Positions 36,933 through 48,642 of a stretch of 64,000 nt of DNA are shown piece by piece (the first letter of the stretch is position 1; each line of letters begins with the position of its first letter). This stretch comes from Cryptomeria japonica. Its lineage: Eukaryota > Streptophyta > Pinopsida > Cupressales > Cupressaceae. Below the pieces are notes generated by a model. It had not been told where the DNA came from and made no database searches. It saw nothing but the letters and a program-made list of their open reading frames with translations. The position numbers and the translations under genes are program-made. Where the stretch lies: the NCBI RefSeq assembly GCF_030272615.1, contig NC_081409.1, forward strand, positions 613,846,755 to 613,910,754, given 5' to 3'.

Positions 36933-38022
36933 AAATGTCATGCCCAAACTTTTGGGCATGAATGGAATAATTTTTTTTTTGAAACACTTAATTATATGCA
37001 ACCTATACTTAATTAGATGTGACAACTTAATAGGTTGTTCCAAGCGGAATCTTAAATTATAATAAAACATTTTTCTAACGTGAGCGATGAATAGAACAAA
37101 TTTATCTAGAAGCCTTAGGTTTCTATAAAACTCCTAGACGACAAAGTTAGGATATTCCTAACATAACAAATTACGATAACTCCTATAATCAAACAGAACA
37201 AAATGATTGTATAAGGACAATAATAAATTCACATCGAATGTCCCTTTTATTATAGTTACAAATTATAATTCTTAATTAGATCGACTTCTACTAAATGGTC
37301 ATTAATATAATTACTTGATTCAATAATAATTATTTATCTCCTAACAAGTTTCCTCCATCCATGATAATACATCCTTCCTTTATAACTTGATTAAATATTG
37401 CGTCTATAAATTAATTATTAATATGATTTTAACATAATAATATTAATTAATCAAGCAATTGAAAATTGAAGTGTCAAACGTTAAAATGTTAATTGCTTTA
37501 TTTAGTATAAGATTCCCTCTAGGCTAAATGAGTTCGCAAGATCAAGGTCTTGGACTTATTTTCGAATATATATAATTCCACCATGATATCCTCTTCCAAA
37601 GAAATTATTATTATCTCACCATTTAATAAATAAATTCATTTACGCAAAAACCCCTAAATTAATCGACAGGAGATATTATTAATCTCAATTAATTTTTTAA
37701 TCATTGTAGGAATTAAGTAAATTAACTCTAGCAATTGGATTTTTAAATCCCATGATTTATCTTAACAATAATTATAATGTGTCTCAGATTTGACTAAAGG
37801 GCTAAATAAATTCATAATAAAAATTGTCCTATAAAATTTTAATCTCGACAAACCTAAATTTAGGTGGACTACAAATAATCCCCTATGGCCAAAATAACTT
37901 ACCAAGTCATTGTAATTTTCTAAAAGATTAAACTCCAAAATAATTTATAATTTAAAACATCATATTTAAATGTTTATATAAAATAATTGAAACTCAAGTT
38001 AGATTTATATGTTCATATTTTA

Positions 38023-38063
<41 letters not shown>

Positions 38064-38724
38064 TCATTAAGCACATATGTATTTATATATGAGGATATTT
38101 ATTTTTTAACAAACACTATTATACAAATACCTCATGTGACCTAATTAAATATATTATAAAATACCCTTCCATTGTATATTTTTTTTTCTTATTACTTTCA
38201 AGCTACCCTAACCCGAATCGAGTTAGGGTCTTTTTTTGTTGTTGTTGTGTAGGGAGGAGGGCTGAACTTGCCAGCGGAGGCGGTTATAGGCGGCCGCAGG
38301 GGTTGAAGGAGGTGCGGCAGTGGTGGAGACCATGGGGGCTCCCTGCAGGGATGGCCGCAGCCGTACTTGCGGGTCGTGGCCCACAGAGGCGGCTTTGGCC
38401 ACCGCTGTGAGACATGGCCCGCAGCCTGGCTGCGCCATCACAGGGGGGTGCCACCCACAGGGGGGGCTGAAGCCTCCCCGACTGTGGGTTGCGGCCCACA
38501 GTGGCAGTTGCGGCCGTCGCTTGGGGTCGCTGCCCACAGTGCAGGGGGGGGGGAGAGGCTCCCCTTTTTTTTTTTTTTTTTTAAAAAAAAAATTTAGATC
38601 TCTTTTTTTTATATTTTTAATATATATATATATATATATATCTTTCTATGGTTATAAAGTTTTCTTTTTTTTTAAAAAGGAAGTTTCACAGACAAAGAAA
38701 TATTATTAAATAAAATGTGTAGTT

Positions 38725-38761
<37 letters not shown>

Positions 38762-41574
38762 TAAGCAATCTATATATATATATTTTAAACCTTTTTAAAT
38801 CATGCAGAAATTATTAAAATATTGACAGCATGATAATGGGGCAAATTTTCTTTTATTTACTTTAAACTATCTATTTATTCTCTTTTTTTTTTTTTCCCTA
38901 AAATCACTTAAAGCAAATTTTTAAAACTAACAAATTTAAATAAAGCATTTGTTTTTCTATTCACAGTCTATTTGCTAACTTTAGAGATGGATTATTAATT
39001 CTAGATTTATTTACTGCAAATAAATAAAGTGACAGGATTTAATAAATTTTAACAGCAACTATATTAGACTAGAAATCATTTAAATTTACCTTAGAGATAG
39101 ACATGTTAAATCTATTAAACCATGATATGTATTTGGAAATAAATAATTAGGACTAAATGCTTAATATTCTCTTACTAACATGCAAGTTTGTTACTTTGCT
39201 CATTTCCATTATTTTACTATGCATAAGGAGATAAAATGAACTTTTATTTTCAAAATAACATGTATACAACAAATATTATTTCAATAACTATAGGAACTTA
39301 ATCCAAAAATAAATATTTCATTTTTGCAGTAATAGCTTAATAAAAATAATGCATTTCTTTAAAGCATATTTAAAATACAATATAGTCAACATTACTATGG
39401 GTTGGTTACCCATCTAGTCTCTCATTTCTATTAAATGGGGACTTTAAACAAATGAATACATTTCTTTTTCAAATAAATACAACATATAGCTTTCTTTTTC
39501 CATTGCTGCAACTAAAACATAATATCCCATTCCCAAATATTTTTCTGCAAATCAAGTAAAACCAGCAACTTCCAAGCTTGTCTTTTTCTTTTCTTTCCAA
39601 GCAACCTGCAAATAAACCATAAGGTTTTGACCATGGAGTGCTCACCTCCCAGCCTAGGCTTACTAGAAGCCACCCCTGAGCTTGGAGAACCAAGCCCTAG
39701 ACAGGTTACACACGTGCAAACACAACCAGCAAGGGAAAAACATACAACAAACACTTTCCCAACCAAGGCTACACTTCATCGCAAAATGTGATGTTCTTAC
39801 ACGGGTGGTAGTGGACCAAATACCCTGAGGAGACTGCAAGAATGGTAGATCACAAAGCCACCTCATGACAAATAAAGATATATCATAAGTTCATTAACCC
39901 CACATCCTTATGCCCCCAAGGCATTCATGCCATAATTTCTCCCCTTATGACCCCCAAATGCATAAACCGGGCCATGCAGCAAGGGTCACATATACACCCC
40001 TTGAGTTCACTCTCATAATGAGAGCCTCTCACTTGAGGGCTATCAAACTTCTACCACCCACAAGACCATCCTACTCTTCCAAGAGTAGAAGGTCTGGATT
40101 ACTCCCAAATCACAAGAAACTGCATAAAAGAAGTAACATATAGGTCACATAATAATTTTCACAAAGGAAAATACAAGAAACAACTTTTACATACAAGCAA
40201 TCTTTCCAACATAAGCATGCAACATAAAAAGAAACAAAAGGAGAAGATGAACCAACCTTCAATCTGCCCAAAGGTTTGCTAGAACTAGTTTGAGGATGAG
40301 CAACCCAATTCCACAATTCTTCCTCCTACACTTAGCCAAAATTCTATCCCAAAACCTATTTTTTTCAAAATTGCATGATCTCCAAAAATGGATAGTGGGT
40401 GATTACCCACAAAATCTCTAATCCTTGCCTAAAAAGACCTCAATGAGAGTTCTCACAGGTTACTTAAACTGAAAAAGGAAAAAGTAAGAGAAAGTGGAAA
40501 AAGGATCTCACATCAAAAAGGAAGGTTATCTAACCTAGATGACACCTTCTAATTTTGAATTTTCGCTCACCTGAGGAAACTCACTTTTTAAGGTGACTAA
40601 ACAGTCACATGGGAGTAGACACATGCCTAAAAAATGCTCCTAACCCATAGGTATACCTTATGGACTTTAGGAAACACCTTTAAACTACCCCTAGGAGTCC
40701 ATTTGACCCCTTATAAACCCATCTGAAGTTAACTTTCAGGTCAAACTTGAGTTGACCACTCTAAAGACTCTCTACCCAAGGAAAATTTAGAACCACATTC
40801 AAATGTTTGAAAAAGCTATGGTTGAAGCAACTCCCTCCAAGAGACAAGTCAAAAATCAAGACATAAGTCAACACCTATGTCAAGTGACACAATAAAAATA
40901 CATTACAAAATTACACATGAAATTTGTCTCTTGTTGGATTTACACAAATTAAAAAATTTAATATAATACACATGCAACATTTACTTTCACAAATAAAATA
41001 CGATACATATGGGGTGTTGTCTCTCCAAATAGACTACCCCTGGCTTTACGAGCGTACATAGGTCTAGGTTTGGTTCTCCATAATGTTTCCATGGTCACAT
41101 GGATAATTTTCCTGCACATCTCAATTACACATTAGTAATTCCAAATAACCACATTTACTATTAAACACATGAATAAGAATACACATCAAACACTCTGCAT
41201 ACAATTTATATTTAAACAAATTGATATATTTGATATCCAAATAAATCCACATAAGAAATTATCATAATCCTCATAATTTTGATCCATACATAAGACATCC
41301 ATCATATTTCTATCATCATAGTAAAGTCCTACAAATCCAATAATGACATACATCATCTCAAAGTTATCCTATTCTAGAATCATATAAAGTTATGTATCCA
41401 TAACACATCAAAATGTACACCTCAAGGTGAAATGATTTTGTAACCTGGTTTGATTACTTTTCTCACCAATCTACCCATCTAACATAGCCCATCCTATTGA
41501 ATTATAGCATTTATTAGTAAGGTCAACCATGGTCAGCTGAGTTAACTAGAGCTTGATCGGGGAGGGGCTCTATA
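36933..41574 (-). repeat. Right LTR of D (5' LTR in element orientation)
   Basis: 4642 bp from TGTCATGCCC to GGGGCTCTATA, uninterrupted. The terminus holds a near-perfect inverted repeat CATGCCCAAA / TTTGGGCATG (36936-36957). Microsatellites lie at 38028-38060, 38620-38640 and 38726-38760, and the GC-rich island at 38240-38560. Frames in it (38223-38709, 39469-39866, 39910-40316) are also present or half-present in the left LTR and match no protein. Confidence 0.88.
38240..38560. other. GC-rich island in right LTR of D
   Basis: Counterpart of 16950-17275. Several CG dinucleotides differ between the copies as TG or CA, the pattern left by cytosine methylation and deamination. Confidence 0.6.
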
Positions 41575-42393
41575 GAGACTCCCAAGGCAACCGGTGGTCA
41601 AGCCAAACCGGTTGACACCACCAGTCCAATTGACATTCAATCAACAGATGAGTCCGAGCTGCTATGAGGCATCAAACTAGCACAAGAAAGACTGGAATAT
41701 TTGTGGAGGAAGAAGGAAAGGGATGTCATACAAACTGCGGTTGACACCCTTACCATTCTGATTCCTGGTACTAACCTCCCCAGTACCGGTTCCTCTTTGT
41801 CCAAGCTAAAACTCCTTTGTATTGTAGTAGAGGACCAAGTACAATGCTTGGAAGATGTTGTTGTAGCCACTGCGAAGAAGAATCATGAAAAGACACTCAA
41901 CATTGCCTTAGTCAAGAAACTGAATGAGCTTCGATCACAACTTCTAAAGCAGTAGAAGGATATCAGGGGTGCTATGGATGAGGGCAAATTACTATTGAGT
42001 AAAATCTGCCAACCCCATCTATTTTGTGATGATGTGCTTAAGCAAAAAGATAAACTCTAATCAGAGTTTCAGACATACATCAACACCTTCAAGATGCCAT
42101 ATGATTCATTTACTACATATGGGCAAATGGTTCATCATTATCAGCTATAGACTACTAGGGTGGAATCAGAAATCTGCAACTAGACAAAAGATTTGCAGGA
42201 GCTTCAATTGGTCTTATTACCTAGACTATAGATTCTTCAAAAATGTTTTCTCAATCTAGAAGCCATCATGGCAATTGAAGAGATGAGTACCATTTATGCT
42301 ATGGAAGAACTAGTATTCTAGATGCAGACAGATAGTGAGGTTGCTACCTCATTACTTGAGTCATGGACATTGGCCATGAAAACTTTTATGTGA
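41575..42393 (+). pseudogene. ORF2 of element C, C-terminal part
   Basis: Continuation of C's second ORF after D (the first five bases are D's target duplication). One frame gives IQTAVDTLTILIPG, EDQVQCLEDVVVATAKK and KTLNIALVKKLNELRSQLLK, then after TAG at 41953 further charged, helical sequence with stops near 42058, 42148, 42181, 42228 and 42319. DTLTILIP corresponds by position and pattern to DDTIPILKMVAP in K and QSITVLHRLVPE in I. The function is unknown. Confidence 0.65.
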
Positions 42394-42484
42394 GATTTTA
42401 AATCTATTTTTGATAAGTTTTATTCCTTCTTGTCATAAAAATTTACTCTATTTTTATATATATGGAAACATGGGTTATTCTGCA

Positions 42485-42726
42485 TTACTTTGTCATTGTT
42501 GGCAAAGGGGGAGTAGTATTTAAAATTTAAAATTTTGGTGAATGTTACCATTTCATGTATACTTTCATGTTACCACTTTGGGGGAATAGTATACATTGCA
42601 ATTTGTGTAAAAAGGATAGTGTATATGCTTAGGGGGAGTAATTTTGATTATGGCATATTTTTGTTGTAAAAACACTTAGATGTCAAAATTTTCCTAAGTG
42701 TTGCCATTAATGCCAAAGGGGGAGAT
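42485..42726 (+). promoter_or_regulatory. Polypurine tracts of element C
   Basis: AAAGGGGGAGAT at 42715-42726 touches the LTR. An upstream copy, TTGTCATTGTTGGCAAAGGG (42490-42509), precedes further tracts near 42578 and 42631 (TTAGGGGGAGTAAT). Confidence 0.72.
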
Positions 42727-43664
42727 TGTTGGCATTTTGATGATGTTTTGATTGTCATTGATGGACACCCACTTTCTTGATGTATGATTTATGCTCAACT
42801 GGTAATTGTTCCAACCGGTATTATGTATTATAGTCTTTAGACTATCAGTGTTTTGCAGAAGATGTTTACCGGTCACAAATTGACTGAAAACCTCAAGCGG
42901 TATGAAGGAACAAAGCGGTAGTTAACATTTTCTGGTCTTCATTTTTGACAATCGATAATTGGTATATTGTATGAATCGGTATTACTCTATGATGAGTTAC
43001 CAACCAGTATTTCTGTGATGAGTTATCATCCACCGACACTTTGGCAGTGATTTTGTGTCATGTTACCAAATGTGTCTAGATGCACTGAACCTAGGAACTT
43101 GTAGTTTAATCCTATTGGATCGACATGAAATCAATTTCCTTTATAAGGACATCATGTCTAGGGTTTGTATGGATGAGAGATGTATGATGTATGAGAAGGT
43201 TATGTGCGATCTTTGCAGAGAAGATTAGGTCTGTATGAAGAGTTAGAGTGTGGAGATATTGAAGACTGAAGTAATGCTGAAATGCATTAACAATGAGATA
43301 TTAAGGATCTAACCAAGCATACTATGCTAGTATCTAGATCGCTCACTTGTTGATTACTCACATATTTGACAAATCTGAAACCCTTAACTAGGTAGGCCCA
43401 TTAAAGCCTTTGTAAATCCTCTAGCAAGATGGTTCACAACTATGGTTCTGAAATCCTTTAACAAGGTAGTCTTTAACAAGACTTATCTCCTAACAGATAT
43501 CTAGATTCCTAACAGGATCTATTCTAGTGAAGAAATTTGTATGACCTTAACCAATCTGGTTTCTATTTTACAGATAATTACTTGTGAGTTTCTACTCATC
43601 ATGGTTTTTCCCATTTGGGTTTCCACATCAAATATATTGTGTTATGGTGATTGTGGTTTTGTGG
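42727..43664 (+). repeat. 3' LTR of element C, right end deleted
   Basis: Starts TGTTGGCATTTTGATG. It matches the 5' LTR from about 42884 on, and ends within TTTTGTGG, where sequence switches to B's LTR. About 150 bp of its end, as judged from the 5' LTR, are missing. Confidence 0.87.
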
Positions 43665-43958
43665 AGTGATAATTCCACTTTCGGTGGGTGATCCACCTCA
43701 TGTGGAATATTTTATTGTTTCTCCTACTTACCAAACCTATTTCCTACCTACCTTGGTTTCTTATTAAGCCACATGTCATGATTGTGTGCTCGCATATCCA
43801 TATGGCCTTGCCTATATTAGAAGGCTCATATTCATTGTATTGGTTAATCCAGTTGATCATATTTTGCATCTTGACAGAATATAGTTTATTCCTATCATCT
43901 ATTTTGTTATCTCTTATTTGTGCTTTCCATTGCCTCTAGATGTTGACTAATTCTCACA
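43661..43958 (+). repeat. 5' LTR of element B, second part
   Basis: Matches 45657-45954 and ends TTCTCACA. About 50 bp of B's LTR (equivalent to 45608-45656) are lost at the junction with C. The TATA-like box of the partner (TATATAAG) is degraded here to TATATTAG. Confidence 0.87.
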
Positions 43959-45468
43959 TGGTATCAGAGCCATTAGAGTGTCATTGGCTTGTCAATTGAG
44001 AGAAATTTGATGCTATTTGGGATTGTATATTTTGGAGCTTTCTATTGGAGGTTATTTTTGAAGCTTGATGGGTCAAATATGAGGTCACCATTGGATTGAG
44101 GAGGTCCAAGAAAGTCAGTTTTGCCTTTTGTTTCATCCAAATCAAACTTCAGAGGCCAAAACTAGAGACATTTGAAGTTTGAAGTTGCGATAGAAATTTC
44201 TAGAAATTATAAATTTGTAGACAATTATCAAATAGTGATATTTCACTCATACAGACTCCTTTTTTCGAGCAATTTTTTATGTTTTGGGGTAGAATTTTGT
44301 GATTTGTATAGTGGTGCAAGAGTTTTCTAATTTTTGGATACAAGTTTTTGTGAAATCCTGAAATCCCGATTTTTACAACTTTGGAGGCTTCATTTGCGCT
44401 CATATGGACTCCTTTTCAGGTGCCGCTTTTTTTTTATAGTGCATAGTTTTTTGTCTACTTACATAATTTGCCTTTTTTTTTCAGTGATTTTGAGTAGAAA
44501 TCATACTTTCAATATTTGGTCATTTTTTGGCCTATTTGGTACTTGTATTTTGCTTGGATCTTAGTTTAGATAACTAGTAGTATTTGTTGAAGTCTCTTAT
44601 ATTTCATTTTCTGAAGTTGTAAAGTTGAAATCAGAAGACCAAATTGCCATTATTTGCAAGTGCCAACATGATCCTTTTATGGGGGGTTAGTTGTTCATTT
44701 ATATCTCTTGGTGAAATTTCATTCAGAGGCATCTTCATCTACAATAATCTACAGGGATTCTTTGTTGGTGGCATCATTTTCATGTTTCCACATTTGAATA
44801 TTTTATCATGATGTATTCTCTTGCTTAAGCAATGTTGTACTCACACTATCATAAAGTGTCACACCTCTTTGTATCTTGTTATTATTGACTATTTGATGTA
44901 ATCCTCTTGTACATGTAGATTAGGAATATCTTGTGAGACTTGGTGCATGGCTCCAGTTGAGACTTAGATTGTACACATTTGTGCATGGCTCCCGTGAGAC
45001 AGATTGTACTAGTATTTCTGCCTTATATGAGTATCTAGATGATGCTCAAAGCAGGTTGTCTCAATGCCTGATCTTCATTTTGTTGCAGTGAGTGATTCAT
45101 CGCCGTCAACATTAGTACCTGGTTTTGTCACACTTTGACATTATTGGTGCAACATTGGCTCTCTTTCTTCCTTATGGGGAGGTATTTTTGGTCAACATCA
45201 TTGGACCATCCTTGTAGGAGATTCGACATTGAAGAGGGGCTTCATGGTCTCTTCTTCTTCATCATTGAGAGCATTGTGTGCTATCATCATCTCTCTTTTC
45301 GGGGAGGGTTTTTTCCCATTGGGTTTTTCTCTCTTTCTCTATTTATGGGAGATTATATTTGCATTTGTACATGGGTACCTATCATGGCCTCGTAGTTGGG
45401 ATCCATCTTCCATTGCTTAGTTGTAGTGTAGACTTTAGTGCATTCCCCTAAGTTGCACTTAAGGGGGG
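43959..45468 (+). other. Internal region of B, non-coding
   Basis: Begins with the primer-binding site TGGTATCAGAGCC (43959-43971) and ends with the purine tract AAGGGGGG. No frame above 90 codons and no retroelement protein motif is seen, so mobility must have depended on another element. Confidence 0.78.
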
Positions 45469-45954
45469 TGTTGGTGTAAATAAATATTCATCATGGATAT
45501 TATTACACTTTATTTAAGTTTACTTAGGAAATGCATTTCATAGTAGTTTGGGTATGAGACACTTGGGTATTTGTGCCACATTGGGATAGTGTGTGTAGGA
45601 TAATTTCCACCTTTTATGGTGTTGATCTTGTTACTACTTTATTATATCCACTTATCGTGGAGTGATAATTCCACCTTTGGTGGGTGATCCACCTCATGTG
45701 GAATATTTTATTGTTTCTCCTACCTACCACACCTATTTCCTACCTACCCTTGTTTCTTATTGAGCCACATGTCATGATTGTGTGCTCATATATCCATATG
45801 GCCTTGTGTATATAAGCAGGCTCATATTCATTGTATTGGTTAATCTAGTTTATCATACTTTGCATCTTGATAGAATACAGTTTATTCCTATCATCTATTT
45901 TGCTATCTCTTATTTGTGCTTTCCATTGCCTCTAGATCTTGGCAAATTATCACA
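45469..45954 (+). repeat. 3' LTR of element B
   Basis: 486 bp, TGTTGGTGTAAAT to TTATCACA, complete. A TATA-like box TATATAAG is at 45809-45816. Confidence 0.9.
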
Positions 45955-48300
45955 ATCTTTAAAGTGAAGGTTGAAATAGAAACTAGATTGAAAATCAAAT
46001 GTCTAAGATCAGATCATGGTGGTGAGTTCACTTTTCATGAATTTAATACTTATTGTGAGACAAAATGGAATCAGGAGACAACTATCTACACCTAGGAATC
46101 CTCAGCAAAATGGAGTAGTTGAAAGAAAGAACAAAACTATTTTGGATGCAACTAGATCTATGATGATGGAAGCCAAATTGCCTCATATCTACTGGAGAGA
46201 AGCAATGAGTATAATAGTCTACACATTCAATAGAGTTCACATCAAAGGTGAAACGAGTAAGACCCCTTATGAACTATGGTTTGGACATACACCTACTGTT
46301 AAGTATTTCAGAATTCTTGGAAGTAAATGCTATATCAAAAGAGATGATTCAATAGGAAAGTTTGATCCTAGATGTGATGAAGGGATATTTCTTGGTTATT
46401 CAATTCAGAGCAAATCATATAGATGTTATAACAAAAGATTATATAAAATTGTGGAGAGTGCTAATGCGAAAGTGGATGAACAATATAGAAATCATTGCAT
46501 ATCATATGACAGGGAACCACTAGTTGAAATGATCATAACTGAACCAAAAATGCCTCAACCAGTACAAGAAGTTGAGACAGTTACACCAAAACAATCAAAA
46601 ATTTTAATTGTGACTAATGATCAGAGCAGTGAACCTAAAGTTCAAAAGACACCAAGGTATATAAGATTAAATCATTCTGAAGATTAAATTATTCGAGATA
46701 GAAACAAGGGAGTTATGACAAGAAGAAAACTAGCAAATGAAGAGGTATGTCTTATTTCTCAAGTTGAACCGGCAACTGTTATTGATGCTTGTAAGGATAA
46801 ACAATGGTTAAAGGCTATGGAAGATGAATTAGATCAAATAGAGAAGAATGAAACTTGGTCTTTGGTTCCGCGACCTAAAAATAAGAATGTTATTAGAACA
46901 AAATGGGTTTTTAGGAATAAACTAAATGAGGATGGTCAAGTTATAAGGAACAAGGCTAGATTGGTTTGTAAAGGATATTCTCAAATGGAAGGAACTTATT
47001 ATGGTGAGACATTTCCACCTGTAGCTAGAATTGAAGATGTTAGACTATTTCTTGCCTATGCAGCTTATAAGAACTATAAGGTTTATCAAATGGATGTTAA
47101 ATGTGCATTTTTGAATGGTGAGCTTGAGGAAGAAGTTTACATTGAGAAACCTTATGGATTTTCTCTGACAGGTGATAAAGATATGGTTTGAATATTAAAG
47201 AAATCTTTATATGGATTGAAACAGGCTCCTAGAGCTTGGTATGGAAGGTTGGATAAATATCTTTTGAAGCTTGGTTTTACTAAAGGCAGTGTTGATACTA
47301 ATCTATATTATAAGATCACTGATAATGATATTCTGATTATTGAAGTTTCTCTTGATGATATCATTTTTGGAGGAGAAGATAAATTGTGCATGGAATTTGC
47401 TAACAACATGAAGAATGAAATTGAAATGTCCATGATTGGTGAGATGAAATTTTGCTTAGGTTTGCAGATTACTCAAACTGACAAAGACATTTTTATCTGT
47501 CAAACTAAGTATCTGAGGGAATTGTTGAAGAATTTTGGTATGGATAATTCCAAACCGGTAAGTACTCCTATGGCCACAAGTGAGAAATTATCTATCAAGG
47601 ATACTTCTACATCGGTAAATCCAGCAAGGTATAAGTCTATGATTGGTGGTCTATTATATCTAACTCAGACTAGACCTGATATTATGAATGCAAAAAGTAT
47701 TTTTTCAAGATATCAAAGTAATCCTAAAAAAAATCATGAATGTGTAGTAAAAAGGATATTCCGGTATTTGCAAGGAACAACCAAATATGGTTTATGGTAT
47801 TCCAGAAATGATGATTTCACTTTATGTGCATATACTGACTTGGATTGGGTAGGATATACTGATGAAAAGAAGATCACTTTAGGTGGAGCTTTCTTTCTTG
47901 GAAAGAAACTAGTTTCATGGATTAGCAAAAAATAGTCATGCATTTATTTATCTACTGCAGAAGCTGAGTATGTTGCAACAACAACTAATTGCACTCAAGT
48001 CTTGTGGATGAAGAAAATGTTGAAGATATCAGGGTAAATTATATTGAACCGATAGTTATCTACTGTGATAACTCTGCAGCTATTGACATGTCTAAGAATC
48101 CAGTATTTCACTCTAAGACTAAGCATATTTCAATAAAGTATAACTTTTTGAAGGACAAGGTTGAAGCAAAGGAAGTCAAATTGGTTTATGTGAACACTAA
48201 AGAATAGATTTTAGACATATTCACTAAAGCGTTGTCTAAGGAATCATTTGAGTATTTCAGAGACTGGTTAGAGATTTTTGCCCCTTTGATAGAGACTTAA
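45955..48300 (+). pseudogene. Integrase, reverse transcriptase and RNase H of element A
   Basis: Continuation of A's polyprotein. Integrase: LRSDHGGEFT, then a damaged stretch, then NPQQNGVVERKN with the catalytic Glu, and WREAMS. The C-terminal part has GIFLGYSIQSKSYR. Reverse transcriptase: TWSLVPRPKNKNVI, YQMDVKCAFLNGELEEEV and [15 protein letters not shown]. The catalytic box reads SLDDIIF instead of YVDDIIF. RNase H: YTDLDWVGYTD, TAEAEYVATTT and DNSAAIDMSKNP. Stops lie near 46685, 47189, 47933 and 48206, and a one-base deletion near 48026 (LK/DIRVNY) shifts the frame. It ends in FTKALSKESFEYFRDWL before TAA at 48298. Confidence 0.9.
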
Positions 48301-48370
48301 TTGATGAATTTTGTCATCAGTTCGACATGTATTACTAGAGACATTATTCATTCCGACACTGATGAGTGGT

Positions 48371-48633
48371 GCTACTACTCAGGGGGAGTAGTCAGCTTTG
48401 AGATTTAGAGGTTCATATCATTGCTTTGATATTTTTGTCAGGTTTCTAGCATTAATGTCAAAGGGGGAGTGATAGTAACGTGAAAAATCATTCATAACCT
48501 TATAGAGATATCATTCATAGGGGGAGAGCTATTGATTGTTGGTTGTCTTCCACAGGGGGAGACTTGTTTGGCATTTCTTGGTACTTAGATGTTTTTCACA
48601 TCTAGTGTTGTCCTCAATGCCAAAGGGGGAGAT
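48371..48633 (+). promoter_or_regulatory. Polypurine tracts of element A
   Basis: Five G-rich tracts: 48381, 48461 (GTCAAAGGGGGAGTGATAG), about 48520, about 48555 and the LTR-adjacent CAAAGGGGGAGAT at 48621-48633. Multiple tracts are a known trait of the Sirevirus branch of copia. Confidence 0.75.
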
Positions 48634-48642
48634 TGTTGGCAT
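48634..48642 (+). repeat. First 9 bp of A's 3' LTR
   Basis: TGTTGGCAT. The rest is at 55862-57135. The last five bases, GGCAT, are duplicated at 55857-55861 by the insertion of K. Confidence 0.92.

Larger units (their letters stand above)
15814..41574 (-). mobile_element. Element D: long LTR element without recognisable coding capacity, split by G and E
   Basis: Flanked by GAGAC at 15809-15813 and 41575-41579. It reads on the minus strand. The primer-binding site is the complement of GCTCTGATACCA (36912-36923), next to the right LTR. A purine tract (complement of TCCTCCTCCCCT, 33203-33214) lies next to the left LTR. The LTRs are about 4.6-4.8 kb without insertions and the internal part is 3.7 kb with no protein frame above about 100 codons. 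This fits a large retrotransposon derivative (LARD) or a decayed gypsy element. Confidence 0.85.
10601..43664 (+). mobile_element. Element C: non-autonomous tetra-knuckle LTR element, split by D
   Basis: Inserted in B's 5' LTR. Own sequence is 10601-15813 and 41580-43664. It has two LTRs, a gag-like ORF with four CCHC knuckles and a second large ORF, and no protease, integrase or reverse transcriptase. The 3' LTR is cut short by a deletion joining it to B at GTGG (43661-43664), so the right target duplication is lost. The left flank is AATTT. Confidence 0.88.
10463..45954 (+). mobile_element. Element B: small non-coding LTR element, split by C
   Basis: Inserted in A's integrase, flanked by ATCTT at 10458-10462 and 45955-45959. 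Removing B restores A's reading frame at KFKIF/KVKVE. Own sequence is about 2.4 kb: two LTRs of about 486 bp around 1.5 kb without any protein frame. It has a primer-binding site (43959) and a polypurine tract (45461-45468). It is a small non-autonomous LTR element of the LARD or TRIM kind. Confidence 0.9.

Noticed and set aside
39469-40316. Minus-strand frames of 67-84 codons in D's right LTR, with equivalents at 22342-22548
   Set aside because: Part of the LTR repeat, no protein family, and not preserved between the copies beyond sequence identity.
43959-45468. Internal region of B considered as a host gene with several short plus-strand frames
   Set aside because: It lies precisely between a primer-binding site and a polypurine tract and its frames are short and unrelated to known proteins.
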